Shown: piece by piece, positions 47,395 to 59,344 of the stretch | How the letters are laid out: every line of letters begins with the position of its first letter | How positions within the stretch are numbered: the first letter of the stretch is position 1 | Source of the DNA: Purshia tridentata | Lineage: Eukaryota > Streptophyta > Magnoliopsida > Rosales > Rosaceae | DNA: 64,000 nt | Reading direction: 5' to 3' | Assembly: GCA_003254885.1 (NCBI GenBank) | Contig: QANT01002270.1 | Span: 79,618-143,617, forward strand | Made by a program: the position numbers and the translations under genes | Notes under the pieces: model-generated | The model's input: the letters and a program-made list of their open reading frames with translations, nothing else | Databases searched by the model: none | Told to the model about the DNA's origin: nothing

Positions 47395-47402
47395 TTCTAG
47401 AA
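47395..47402 (+). promoter_or_regulatory. Heat-shock-element-like TTCTAGAA before EGY3
   Basis: TTCTAGAA is two inverted nTTCn/nGAAn units, about 90 bp upstream of the EGY3 start. EGY3 is known as a heat-induced gene in Arabidopsis. Only two units are seen, and it may lie inside the leader. Confidence 0.35.
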
Positions 47403-47490
47403 CACCCTCTCAGTCTCTACATCCAATCCAACACTCCTTTTTCTTCACCATGGCTCTTCTCATTTCTCACTCCAGTACTCAAGCTCTCCA

Positions 47491-50400
47491 ATGGCTTCTA
47501 TTTCCATCACTTCATCACACTCCTACATATCTTCATGGCCTCCCAAAAAGAACAGTGCATATATCTCATCTTTCAGTAAAATCCCATTTGGTAAAAGGAC
47601 CCACTTCTCCTTTTCTTTACCTTCCAAGCCCATTTCAAGAAAGCGTGGTCTGACATTTTCCATGAAAGATGACCAAGGAAACGAACCTAGTTCTTCTTCG
47701 GTGGTTGTAGTTTCTGAGAAGCCAAGTGATGACAGTGATACCCAGAAGAGTGGATTGCCAGCAGAAGTTGAACAGGGTAAGGAGAGTGGTTCTGCTTCTG
47801 AGGAGAAAGAGAAGCAGCAAGAGATGGATTGGAAGACAGATGAGGAGTTCAAGAAGTTCATGGGAAGTCCCTCCATTGAAGCTGCAATAAAGCTGGAGAA
47901 GAAGAGGGCAGATAGGAAGCTCAAGGATCTTGATAGGGAAAGTAGTGGTAACCCACTTGTAGGGCTTTTTAATAGATTTCTACGTGATAGTTTGACCAGA
48001 GAGAAGCAGAGGCTTGAGAAAGCTGAAGAGACCTTCAAGGCAATTGATCTAAACAAGGTAATTATTTTTTTCTTTGCAATTCATGAAACTTATTATCTGA
48101 CTACTTTTTGAAAAATCAACACGATCAATTACATAATAGTTTAGGTTGTTGGTGGGGACTTGGGGTTCATTTTTTTTTATTTTTTATGTAGTATAAATAA
48201 AAAGCAAGCATTTTTTGATGCAATTAAATTTACCGGTTTATGTAAAAAGTTGACCTGATAAAGTATAGATGACTGGTTATTATATGGTATCTTATCAACT
48301 TAGTCAATTTGTAATTGGAGGGTGCACTTTGGTTTGTTATTTTATGTTAAAAAGTACCGAACTTGTGTATCTTATTGTGTCTATTTTCATAAGTTAAAGA
48401 GTTGCTCTGGTTTTGATACATTTTTTTCCAACTGATGCTTGGTGGGGTGCATTTTATTTTGTTAGTTTATGTCAAAAAGTACCAAACTTGCGTATCTTAT
48501 TGTGTCTATCTTGATATGGCAGTCGAAGAGTTGTTTTGGATTTGATACATTTTTTCCAACTGATGTTCGGAGATTTGGAGATGGAGGCATTTTTATTGGA
48601 AATTTGAGGAGACCAATTGAAGAGGTCATGCCCAAATTGGAGAAGAAACTGTCCGAAGCAGCGGGAAGGGAGGTTGTTTTATGGTTTATGGAAGAAAAAA
48701 CAAATGACATCAGCAAACAGGTACTGAGATAGGCTTTCCGTCCAAATTATATTCTTGCAGAGGATTTTGAGAATGTGTTTGGGATGCATAGTATCCGATA
48801 CCAATTACTTTTGTCAAAATATTAAGCTATCGGATTTGTTGCAACTTTGACCTGATCTCTTTACCTTTCAGAGACTAAATCTGGATTCAGTGCAATACTC
48901 ATGGGAGGCACTGTTAAATGGTGATATGAAATCCTTAGTTTGATGATCTATGGTTTAGGTTGGGAGTTCAAAAACTTCTGTAACTTAGTTAACTACTTCC
49001 TGAGTACTGAGTACTCTGAATGGAAATAAAAAGTTATATATGTTTCTCAAATTTTCTAATTTTTCACAATGGTTATTCTTTAAGGTCTGTATGGTGCAAC
49101 CCAAATCAGAAATAGATCTCCAGTTTGAATCAACCAAGCTGAGCACTCCTTGGGGTTATGTTAGTGCAGTAGCTTTGTGTGTTGCTACTTTTGGGACAAT
49201 AGCTCTAATTAGTGGCTTCTTCCTTAAGCCTGATGCTACGTGGGATGACTACCTAGCTGATATTATGCCTCTCTTTGGTGGCTTCTTATCCATTTTGGGA
49301 GTTTCTGAGGTAAGTTGTTCATCTTTAAATATTGGTAATTCATAATTTTCTGACAGTCAGACTCTGACCCAGGATTATCAAGGCTTTAACAGGCAATCCT
49401 GCTTGATTAATTTTTTAATGATAATTAGGCAGAATGCCTAATTCTGAAATGAAAATAAAAATACAACATTTTGAAGGTGGCCAACACTGTTAGTCTTAAT
49501 GACTATGAATGTCAACTTAGTATATACCTATTATGATGACAATTTTCATTCCTTTGTTCAGATGTGATGGTTGAGAGAGTGTGTACTCTGATGTCTATTT
49601 GCATTGTATGTGATGTAATTCTTATTTATTGTTCATTCTAACAAGTTTGTGTTATGCAGATAGCAACTAGAGTGACAGCAGCTCGCTATGGTGTAAAACT
49701 CAGCCCATCTTTTCTTGTGCCATCCAATTGGACAGGGTGTTTGGGAGTAATGAATAACTACGAATCACTGCTTCCAAATAAGAAAGCTCTTTTTGATATT
49801 CCGGTGGCACGCACAGCTAGTGCATATCTTACATCGCTGGTGCTTGCAGTTGCTGCTTTTGTAGCTGATGGCAGCTTTAATGGGGGTGACAATGCATTGT
49901 GATTTCTTTAACCCTTCCTCTGAAGCAGAAAAACTGTCTTCGCATTCAGAAAACCATTGTCAAAAATAACTTTACTCAAATACATATTTTGGCATAGTGA
50001 CAGTGACATTGTTCACTTTTTAGTGTAAAGTATAATTTCATCAGTGTATTGCAATAGTTGTTCTACCAAATATTCTAGTGTCACTGTTTCAAACATCAGT
50101 CAGACCCCACCTTACTATTTGGTTTAACAACTATTCTTTTCTTTCTTGGCAGGTATATAAGGCCTCAGTTCTTCTATAACAATCCCTTGCTATCTTTTAT
50201 CCAATTTGTTATTGGCCCTTATGCAGATGACCTTGGAAATGTGCTGCCCTATGCAGTGGAAGGTGTTGGAGTTCCTGTTGATCCCCTTGCTTTTGCTGGA
50301 CTTCTAGGTGCGTTCCTTGGCCTATTCTCATTTTTCCCCCTCCCCCCAAATTTTTTAGTGCAAAATTATTGCGTAAGTGGACACATCAATATTGTTCATC

Positions 50401-50789
50401 TGGATACAAGGTATTGACTACATTTTTCTGCAGGAATGGTGGTGACTTCTCTGAACTTGTTGCCATGTGGAAGACTCGAAGGTGGCCGGATTGCCCAAGC
50501 TATGTTTGGAAGAAGCACTGCTGCTCTGCTATCCTTTGCCACATCCCTTTTACTTGGCATTGGTGGTCTGAGTGGAAGTGTCCTTTGCTTGGCATGGGGG
50601 TTATTTGCAACCTTCTTCCGGGGAGGAGAAGAAGTACCTGCAAAAGACGAGATCACCCCCTTGGGAGATGACAGGCTTGCTTGGGGTTTTGTCCTTGGCC
50701 TTATCTGCTTCCTCACTCTTTTTCCTAATGGCGGAGGGACGTTCTCCAGCTCATTCTTCAGTGCACCATTTTTCCGGGGTGATATGTAA
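47491..50789 (+). CDS. EGY3: EGY3, inactive S2P-like metalloprotease homologue, plastid
   Basis: Membrane protein of the site-2-protease family in chloroplasts. Exons 47491-48057, 48523-48720, 49085-49309, 49660-49898, 50153-50307 and 50434-50789; phases close to 579 aa, the usual length. Residues 1-55 are Ser/Lys/Arg-rich (MASISITSSHSYISSWPP), a transit peptide. Next come an acidic and coiled-coil-like segment (KKFMGSPSIEAAIKLEKKRA), GNLRRPIEEVMPKLEKKL, and about seven hydrophobic segments. Where active EGY proteins carry HExxH, this reads SEIAT (about 329-333). The second metal motif, normally with Asp in x-L-D-G-G-R, reads RLEGGR. Both losses are characteristic of EGY3, so it is probably non-proteolytic. 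Intron 1 contains a decayed copy of the start of exon 2. A heat-shock-like element lies upstream. Confidence 0.94.
48321..48570 (+). repeat. Tandem duplication spanning EGY3 intron 1 end and exon 2 start
   Basis: Copy 1 (about 48321-48442) and copy 2 (about 48446-48570) share 'aaaaagtacc', 'tatcttattgtgtctat', and an exon-like part ('gatacatttttt' then 'ccaactgatg'). Copy 1 keeps an AG at the acceptor place but has an extra T in the T run and an in-frame stop, and lacks a donor. It is a degenerate partial exon. Confidence 0.85.
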
Positions 50790-51643
50790 ATAGGTCGTAG
50801 TATGTTCACATGTTCTAGCAGATTGATGATTGTATTTCCACTTCTAACTGATAAATAAGGATGAACCAAAAAGCTCAAAGGGTGGCATTATGTAATTCCA
50901 AGTTAGAATGCAAGTTAGGTTAGAATTATACATTCAGCTTTTCATTCAAGCTGTTGTGGCAGCAGGGTTGATCTTATGTTGTTTTATCAAAATTCCTCGG
51001 TGAATCAGAGAGGTTTTTGTGCAGGATGTGAGATTTATGGGGTTATACTGCAAAAACCGAAATTCGGGGTTTTCTTTTTCATGAAATAAGATCCTTTATT
51101 GTACTTTAGGGTGCTTATATTGTATATATGTCCAAACAATGTCACTATGTTTATAAGTTATAAATTAATATTGTTAAGGAGATCATATTTTGTTACTATA
51201 TTGTTTACCATGTATCAAATAAAGGTGAGATAGGTGAGATTTACTTATATTAATGAGTACCATAATTTTTAAAGAAGTGAACCACAAACCTGTCAAATTC
51301 AGTGCAATTAATTTATTACCACAGAAATTAGATAGGCATACTAGAACTGAAGATTCTCCATATTGCCCCCCAAATTGTAACCATGCATGTGGTTGACAAA
51401 TGACAAGGAATATCTAGAAATAAAGTGTTTTTCTCTCTTCCTTGAGTAAGAAAAGAAAATAAGGAAAACTTGAAGCTTGATCCAGAAACAATATCATAGG
51501 AGTGAGAACTGGAAACAAGGTGATAGCCTTGCAAACACATCAGCATAACAAGGACATTTCTTTTTGTTGCATTTATGGAACCCTCAACTTATAATAATTC
51601 TTACTTATTTTCTCTGTCTCCATCCCTCGAACTCTAGCAGCAG
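50790..51643. other. Intergenic between EGY3 and the UGT copy
   Basis: Convergent 3' flanks (EGY3 plus, UGT minus). A polyadenylation-like AATAAA is at about 51219 (plus). No gene seen. Confidence 0.6.
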
Positions 51644-53561
51644 CTAGCGCTGATGAACCTGCAATTTTGCAATGAACTCATCAATATTTCTATCAGAACT
51701 TCCACCTTCATCCACTGCTTTTCTGGCCAATTCTCTCCATTTTATGGCATTCCTTTGTATTTCTTTGCCTCTCTCTCCCTCCATTATTTCCCTTATACAA
51801 TCTCCCACTGCTTCTTGTCTCACAACCCCGTTTTCATCAGCTAGAGCTTTAACCCCAACTTTCCACACATCCACAATGAATTTGGCATTGGTGCTTTGGT
51901 CAGTCCATAGTGGTATTGCCACCAATGGAACCCCCAAACTCAAGGCCTCCAATGTGGAGTTCCAACCACAGTGTGTGACAAAGCACCCAACAGCCTCATG
52001 AGCCAAAACCTCCATTTGGGGGCACCATGAGACCACCAAGCCCTTCTCTGATGTCTCCTCCACAAACCCCTTAGGGACTTTTTCTGCTTCTGATTCTCTA
52101 ACCACCCACAAGAAATTGCTTTTGCTCATCCTCAAACCCCATGCTAATTCCTCCATTTGCACAGCTTCCAGATTTGCTGTACTGCCATATGATACGTATG
52201 CAACAGACCCTTTTCGCCTTTCATTTAGCCATTTGATGCAGGCATCATTGTCTGTCTTGAAGAGATTGACACCATAATCTTTGTCGTCTTCATCCAGTCG
52301 CTTACCCAAGTACTTGGAAGGTATAGTAGGTCCAACGGTCCTTAGTGGCCAAATTTTTGACATCCAATCCACCACCTATGCAAAGCATGCAAAAGAATTC
52401 AAAAGGAATAGCATAGGAAGCAATCCTGAGTTCTTAGCCAATTTGTTTTCTTTCCTTGGCTATCCATTAATCGAAATTAGTTTTTGATACTTAAAAGTCA
52501 TATAAAAACCATGAAATCACTTTATATGCATGACTAAAACACAACTCCTCAATTTGTGCACTAGTTCCACATAGATTGGATTAAGTGTCCAATAAGACTA
52601 TATACACTTATTAAATCTGATCTGCACCTAATAGTTTAAATTTTTTGAGATGGATATTCAACAGAGTAAAAGTCATCAACAGAGTATAAGTCATCAAGTG
52701 TAAATTACTCTTGGTCATCCCAAAGAGGAACACTACTTTTCTACTTGTATGGCCCCCCAATAAAAAGATTTCAAGTAAGGGGAGTGTTTAAACACTAATT
52801 TCACAATATTTGGTCAAGCCTCTAATAAGTCCAGATTTCAATTAAGGAACTGTTAAGCACCAATTTCACATTAATTGGGCTAAGCATCTAGTAGGTATGA
52901 CTTACTGGTTCTTCCAACTCATAAAATGTGTTGCAGAGGACCCAATCAGCTTGGTCAGCATTGGAGAATTGACCCACAACCATGTCATTGAGAGCAGGGT
53001 AAGACCCAAAATCATACACAAATGATGGCAAGTCCCAGGGTCTAAGTAGGGGCAATCCAGGAAGCAAAATCTCAGACCCATCAGCAGCAAGAGGAAGTTT
53101 CAGCAACCCCTTGTGGACATGGTAGTAGATGTTGTCCACAGCACAAGACTGAGTGAAGAAAACAGCCCCAACTATCCCAAACCTCTTGGCAATATCTAAA
53201 GGCCAAGGCATGAATGCATCATAAAAAATGCAATCAACTGGGCACCCTGAGCTTGACAGCTTCTCAAGGAGCTCAGACAATGTTTTTGACCCAACTCTCT
53301 GAAAGCTCTTCGAATAGCCTCTGAGCTTACTGCTTGTGCTCTCCCACCTTCATCATAGCCATCGGAAATGGTATCCATCTCAATGCAATTATTGGATCCT
53401 CTTTGCATTGTCTTGTGAATATAGTGGGTGTTGACCAGGGTGACTTTGACTCCTTTGTGGTGTAAAAGCTTGGCAAATTGGAGCATGGGATTAATGTGGC
53501 CTTGGATAGGATAGGGTAAGATCAAACAGTGAGCTCTGTAGGCTCTCTGTTCTTTCTCCAT
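51644..53561 (-). pseudogene. UGT74-type glycosyltransferase with a 1-base frameshift
   Basis: Two-exon UDP-glucosyltransferase: exon 1 52906-53561, GT-AG intron 52376-52905, exon 2 51644-52375. Exon 1 is 656 nt, one less than the 657 of both plus-strand paralogues. The missing base lies at about 53317-53320 (GAGGC-TATT), turning the frame of ...GRAQAVSSEA away from the paralogue VGSKTLAELL. Everything after it is intact in the other frame, including DAFMPWPLDIAKRFGIVG, and exon 2 has a complete PSPG box (WCPQMEVLAHEAVGCFVTHC through WTDQ). As it stands the protein would stop early. A single-base lesion in an otherwise clean gene could also be a sequence error. Confidence 0.85.
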
Positions 53562-55138
53562 TTCTCTATGTGTGTATTGTATTCTGTGTTTGGGAGAAGC
53601 AGCTGAAGAATGAGGATGAAGTGCACAATCTGTCCACGAAAGTGGGGTGGCTGAACCAACCTTTGCACACGTCTCTTTGTTGTCAGATCCACACGTCTCT
53701 TTGTTGCATAATGTCATATAATTAGGAACACTGTTGTAGTAGGAAATGGTAGCTGTCGTATCCACTTGTCTTCGTATAATCTTTGGAGAGAAACATACCT
53801 GTTAACAAATGGCCGCCAGTCAATCTTTACTACTCAATTAAATTCTATTAGAAATGTACGTAATATTCGTATCAACAATCAATGTAATATTCTTATAAAA
53901 AATCTGTCAATTATATCTTATAAGCCTTAAAAACTAAACTCTAAATTCAAAATTTTTAACTTAATATATATTTGACTTATATTGAGGAGTATTCTGTATA
54001 CTGTACTTATGTCAAGGATTATTTAGTTTAGTGGTAACACTCAGTTTTTTTCAGGAGAGGAAGTTATGAGTTCACGGCTTATAAAATATATCACGCACAA
54101 ATCTATCGTTCACAATCGTCAATTATATCATGGATTTTACCACATGCCACACCAATCAATGATTCACATGTTGTCGTGCATGTTGTAAACATTACACATT
54201 GATTAACCATTCATGGTTTTCCAGCATACTCTAAATTTTACCACATCACGTACCAAGGCAACCAGTCGTTCATAGTTGTCGTGCATGCATATGCCGTAAA
54301 TTATATCACACAACAACACATTATAATTTTTTTTTTGGCCAGGCACACTACACGTTAGTTAACCATTCACAATATATAGTCATGCATGCTGCGATTTATA
54401 TTTTTGTTCTATTAATTTTTCTCCTAAAAAAAAGAAACAAGGAAAAATTATTTACTTTCTCTTTTCTAAGTCCTCTTCTAACTATGCTCTTTATTATTCT
54501 TAATTTTCAATGGAGTCTCATAATAAGGAGAATTATTTATATATAACCGATTGTGGTGTAACTAATCTAATATTTTTATATACTCTTATTTCTTGATTAA
54601 AATGTAATTGTGAAAAATTTTATTAATTATTTATACTTGATCCTTACTTTTATTTGTTTGATAAAATCATAAAACTACATTATTAAACGAATTTCAATTT
54701 GGCCCATGCTATTTGGACTACTCTTTATTATTGAGTTGATTACTCTTAAATCATTTGACACTAATTTACTGAAATGCTTATGTTATTTTAGTAGCCAATT
54801 ACTAAACTATTTTATATAATATACTATCAAATTAATCTATAATTTTTTACAAAAAAGAATAAAATAGAAAAGGTTAAATCAAAATAAATTTGGTCAGAAA
54901 TAATCTGGACTTTTTGATTTGGTTAAATAAATTGATCAGAGGCCAAAAAAAATTAAAAAATTAAAAAATTAAAAAACTGATCGGATCATGCGGCTACATT
55001 CGAGAGAATAATAAAGCCAAAAGAAAAGAAAGGCGGGGGAGGAGGAGGTGGAAAGAGTAATCCTTTAACATAATCCTTTCTTCCCAGACCGACAAAAGTC
55101 TGAAACTGAAAAGCATAGAGTGAAAGCCAAAGGCAGAA
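53562..55138. other. Promoter of the minus-strand UGT copy, then AT-rich intergenic DNA
   Basis: Near 53570-53720 (minus strand) the UGT promoter block is recognisable ('tcgtggacagattgtgcact'), with two ACGTGT motifs (53668-53672 and 53692-53696, read on the minus strand). 54080-54400 has repeated 'ttaaccattca' and 'gtcgtgcatg' words, probably a decayed repeat. 54945-54980 is a (TTAAAAAA)-type run. No gene seen. Confidence 0.55.
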
Positions 55139-56728
55139 ATGAAACTGAGAGTTAGGTGCATTGAAAGCAAAGAGACCCTCCGAATTGAAGTCCCCAATCT
55201 CTGTTCTCTCCAAGACCTCAAACAAACCCTCTCCCAATTAATCTCCGCCTCTCCATCCTCTCTTCGATTCTCCCTCAACCGACACGACGAGCTCCACGCG
55301 TCCGCTCCTCACGACCCTCTTCACTCCCTCGGTATCGCCTCCGGTGACCTTATCTTCTACACCCAGGACCCCTCCTCCCAAACCCTAGCTTCACCACATT
55401 CGTCCGTTCAATCCCCGAATCCAATCGATACCGCAACCAGTGAGCCCCAAGGTTCGAATTTCCCAAATCCCGAAACTCTAATTGGCGAAGGGTCAATTGG
55501 GTCCGGAATGGACGGTTCAATTGCTGAAGAACAGAGGCCTATGGGTTCGAATTCGGAAACCCTAGCGGTTTCTGGTGCAGAAAGTATGGAAATTGATGAT
55601 GGGTCTGATGTGCTGCTGGGGAATCCGAACAACTTCTCTGTGCCCTTTTTCTTGAGGAGGGTACTGAGGGAGGAGTTGGCGGAAGACCGTAGCGATCACA
55701 AGGTATTGGTGACTGCGGTACACGCGGTGCTTTTAGAGTCCGGTTTCGTCGGGTTCGATCCGGTTTCCGGTATTCAGACCGATCGGTTTCATCTCGCCGG
55801 TGAATGGCCGACGAGGGGTTTCACTGTGTCGCTTCCATATACTTTGCCCGAGATTTTGAAACATCGGGGCGATAATTGTAATGCGATTGAAGGGATGGTG
55901 CTGAAGTTTCAGAGTTTGGGGCGTTTTGTCAATGTTTACGGGTCTGTGACTGGAGGCGGTTCGGGGTATTACCGGGTGTGTTTGGACGAGAAGCGGTTTG
56001 CGCCCATGATTGAGTTTGTTTGGGCAAACAGAGATGTGAGTGATGGAGACGGGTTTGTCCCTAAAAGAGAGGTTTTTGAGTTTTGGAAGAGTCTGAAGGA
56101 TGGGATTGCATTGCCATTACTGATTGATCTTTGCGAAAAGGCCGGTTTACCCACTCCACCGAGCCTTGTGCGCCTCCCTTCGGAGCTCCAAATGAAGATT
56201 TTAGATTCACTGCCTGGTGCTGACATTGCCAAGGTGGGATGTGTTAGTAAGGAGCTGCGAAATCTTGCGAATAACGATGAGCTGTGGAAGAAGAAGTATG
56301 GCCAAGAGTTCGGGGATGGGACAGGAGGACAAGGAATGGTTCACTGGAAGTTTAGGTTTGCTGGAAAGTGGAAGACAAAGCAGCAACAAAAGAAGGCAGC
56401 AGAAAGGTGGAGAGAATATGAGAGGCCTTATCCCAACCTTCTGAGGAGGGACCCTAACCCTCTGCTGAGGAGGCCTTATCCCAACCCTCTGAGGAGGGGT
56501 CCTAACCTACCAAGAATTATTGGTGGATATCACGACATCTTTCCGGTGGTCGGTGGAGATTATGATCGCTTTCCGGGGTTTGGTGGAGATCATGATATCT
56601 TTCCGGGGTTTGCTGGAGATCATGATATTGAGCCGGGGGTTGGTGTGGCGGATCCTGATCCTTTCGAGCATATTGCGTGGGGTCCAGCGCGGCGGAATTT
56701 CTCACCCAACTGTAATATGGGTCGCTAG
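55139..56728 (+). CDS. SKIP22: F-box protein SKIP22-like (FBXO7/PI31-related)
   Basis: Single exon, 529 aa, ATG at 55139. Residues 1-75 are ubiquitin-like (MKLRVRCIESKETLRIEV, then LQDLKQTLSQ). Residues about 160-335 form an FP/PI31-type domain (FFLRRVLREELAEDRSDHKV, FTVSLPYTLPEIL). The F-box is at about 338-385 (SLVRLPSELQMKILDSLPGA, then KELRNLANNDELWKKKY). SKIP22 binds SKP1-like ASK proteins, so it is likely an SCF substrate receptor. The C-terminus is Arg/Pro-rich, with four near-repeats of a G-G-D-H-D-x-F-P-G-F type (about 461-500), then DPFEHIAWGPARR, resembling the PI31/FBXO7 tail. Confidence 0.93.
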   Translation: MKLRVRCIESKETLRIEVPNLCSLQDLKQTLSQLISASPSSLRFSLNRHDELHASAPHDPLHSLGIASGDLIFYTQDPSSQTLASPHSSVQSPNPIDTATSEPQGSNFPNPETLIGEGSIGSGMDGSIAEEQRPMGSNSETLAVSGAESMEIDDGSDVLLGNPNNFSVPFFLRRVLREELAEDRSDHKVLVTAVHAVLLESGFVGFDPVSGIQTDRFHLAGEWPTRGFTVSLPYTLPEILKHRGDNCNAIEGMVLKFQSLGRFVNVYGSVTGGGSGYYRVCLDEKRFAPMIEFVWANRDVSDGDGFVPKREVFEFWKSLKDGIALPLLIDLCEKAGLPTPPSLVRLPSELQMKILDSLPGADIAKVGCVSKELRNLANNDELWKKKYGQEFGDGTGGQGMVHWKFRFAGKWKTKQQQKKAAERWREYERPYPNLLRRDPNPLLRRPYPNPLRRGPNLPRIIGGYHDIFPVVGGDYDRFPGFGGDHDIFPGFAGDHDIEPGVGVADPDPFEHIAWGPARRNFSPNCNMGR

Positions 56729-57973
56729 TCTCGTGGCGTGGAAGTTTCTCCTCTTTGTTGCTGAGTGTTGGAACTGAATCTTCAGGTTCTTGTGTAGTAT
56801 AAGTTGTATATAAAATAATCTATCTTGTTAGGTCTTCATCTAGAATTAAAGACTGAAGAATCATCAGTTATAGCTGGTTTTGTTGGTTTTGTGGATACTG
56901 CTATTACTTGTGTTATTGACTTTTGGCTTTGGATATAATATAAATTTGAGTTTTGTAAATTTGGTATTTATTAGTTGTCTATTCTTCATTCTCTGCTTGT
57001 TTATTGTCCAAATTTCGTACTTATATCCATTGGAGTTGACTTGATATGGTTCAGAATCAGATATTAAGAGATTTGGTGAATACTATACACATAGGCTGCT
57101 TGTTGGTTAATTTAAGTCGCCTGAGACAGTTAATATGACGGCAATTAGAAAGATGGTTCTTTCGTTTGGCTGGTCATTTACAAAATGGGAAACCCCTTGG
57201 GTTTCTAGTAGATGACTTGAATTAGAAATCAAGGATTGTCAAGCCAAGGAGAGGATCCAAATATCTGATATAACTCACCACTGTCGGACTACCTATAGGA
57301 GGAGAATATGGTTTATTCTTATTTGTTAGCTTTATGTTAAGTGAATGAATTTGTTTAAATTATCAACAAAGGTCTCAACATAAAAACAAAACTTGCAACT
57401 AAAGTAACCAAAATCATATGACACTGAAGGCCGATTTGGATGAATTTGATGAACATAATGATAAACACGACGATTTGTTTTTTACTATCCCAACCAGCTA
57501 CTGCTCCTAACACCAGCATGGAGTGATCTAAAATGAATTTCCCTTGTCTTTTTTTTTTTTGGTTTTAATTTCATGGGATTTAGTTGATGTATGTATTCAC
57601 ATATAGTTGATGCAGATTAGCTTAAAACTGAATCGGCAATTTCTCTCTTACTCCCTTCACCGGATCACCTGGTTGGCCGGGACCTCAAATTTGCACACTT
57701 TTACAACTCCAATTGTTTCAGTAAAGAAGAAACTCTAACTATCCTAAATTTTGTCACAGCCCTTGAATCATCTCTGTTCTACGATCTTAAACACCCAAAA
57801 GAGATTTAATTGGACAAGGAGATTGAAAGTTTACACTAAAAAAGCCAAAAAAACTGCTCCCTCCCTATTATGCGGATTAATGTGTGGACTCTTTTCCTCC
57901 CCTGGAATTCTCAGCTTAAGGTAGCCTTAATAAGAAGATTAGGGCTCGGGGATTTGGTATTTTATTTTTCTTA
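56729..57973. other. Intergenic downstream of SKIP22
   Basis: SKIP22 3' UTR (AATAAT/ATAAAT signals near 56810-56945), then AT-rich DNA with no recognisable gene, up to the start of the 1-kb repeat at 57974. Confidence 0.6.
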
Positions 57974-57987
57974 GTGGAGATGCTTTT

Positions 57988-58263
57988 GTGCTCAATTCTG
58001 GCATACTAGTTTTGGTGTGCTTTTTAAATGTATTTTGCATGTTTGCTTTGTATGAACACTTGAATGTCAATCAAAACTTCATCCAACAAAGCGGAGATTG
58101 GATGCCACTAGACCAAATGGTCATTGACTTTCAAGAGCATAGTGCCAAGATACAAAGATACAAGGCAATCAATGCTGCACTTATGCAAGATTCATCTGGA
58201 AGCATGGAGCTCCATTTCAGTTGTATTTGGGATTTCCAAATGAGCTATGTAAATGAGATTTGA
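57988..58263 (+). other. 91-codon open frame in the 1-kb repeat, unknown
   Basis: Starts MLNSGILVLVCFLNVFCMFA, ends WDFQMSYVNEI. The first 25 residues are hydrophobic; the rest (NFIQQSGDWMPLDQMVIDFQ, then EHSAKIQRYKAINAAL) reads like a piece of a real protein exon. It differs from 61813-62088 by three codon-changing bases and no silent ones. No family recognised; it may be a captured exon. Coding status uncertain. Confidence 0.3.
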
Positions 58264-58784
58264 GCTTTACTCTCCCGAAAGTTCAATTATGTCACAACTA
58301 TATATGATATGTGTCTGGATCAAGCTTCAAGTTTTTCCCTTATTTTCTCATTCTAGGTTGATAGGAAATTCCTTATACTAAGAATTTGTGAAGGCCATAT
58401 CCTAACCAAATTGGTGTTACTGAGATGCTTGTTTTAATATAAAACATGTTTCTCAGGGAAGGATGATAATTATGGTCTACTACGACCATCCATGATGGCA
58501 TATAGATCTATTCAAGCATGTGCATACAGTACTTGAAGAAAATTTAAAAACCAATTGTTAGTGGACTACAAATTTGAAGGATGTAACACAAACTTCAAAT
58601 AGTTTTATTCAAATGTGATTCGAGATTTACTCTCCCAAAAGTTCAAATATGTCTCTACTTTCAACTATATATGGACTACATTTTTGGCCTTTCAAATTCT
58701 TAAGCAATTTTGGGTATCATAACTTTTCTCCCCTACAGGCAATGCAACTCCATAATTGTCCAATTAGTCAATTATCCTATGTTT

Positions 58785-59005
58785 TCTTTATTACAAAAGG
58801 GTTATTCGTACAAAAGCCTTCCTTTAATTATATTTGAATAAGTTCTTACAAATCATTTTTTAACAAAGAGGCGTGTGGATCTTAATTGGTTGACATCATC
58901 ACCAATGGAGGTAATTTGGCTAAAAAGATTTATTCTACCACTCCAGTTTCGTGGACAGATTGTGCACTTCCTCTTCATTCTTCACCTGTTCAGCACTATA
59001 TATAT
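58785..59005 (+). promoter_or_regulatory. Orphan UGT promoter
   Basis: Matches the promoter blocks at 59370-59640 and 62640-62880 ('gtgtggatctta', 'ttggttgacatcatcacca', 'tcgtggacagattgtg', then CTATATATATAA) but is followed by unrelated sequence rather than a UGT. Its ACGTG motif has become GCGTG (58871 region). It is a remnant of a deleted gene copy or of an unequal exchange. Confidence 0.75.
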
Positions 59006-59344
59006 AATTTCCTCACTTTTTGGTGGTGACCATAACGAGCGTGGGAAAGAATAAAGTGAAATATTGTCGAGCCTTTTGCTCCAACTTGCAGCAAGTTTCA
59101 AAATTTTCTTAGGGATAAAAAATTGTGGTTGGGGGTTTTCAAGTGTTTAAAGTGCCATGTGTCAAGTTTTGAATGGAAAAAATCTGTCACATCATTTAAA
59201 AATTTACATCAACTTGTCAACGTTGGTACTTAACAGCACTCATCACAGAATTTTTTACGGAATGAGTCTTTTTTATGATTTTTATTAACACGTGCTTGAA
59301 ATATTTATTGTTTGTTGACCCATTTGAAATAAATCCCATAATTC

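Larger units (their letters stand above)
57974..59005 (+). repeat. 1-kb upstream repeat, first copy (UGT array)
   Basis: Almost identical to 61798-62880. It begins TGGAGATGCT and ends at the promoter TATA region. It carries a 91-codon open frame (57988-58263) and UGT promoter sequence but no UGT after it. The flanks 5' of 57974 and 61798 differ, so the left border is sharp. Confidence 0.93.

Noticed and set aside
47523-48056. 177-codon minus-strand open frame over EGY3 exon 1
   Set aside because: Antisense shadow of the Glu/Lys/Ser-rich EGY3 N-terminus; no domain.
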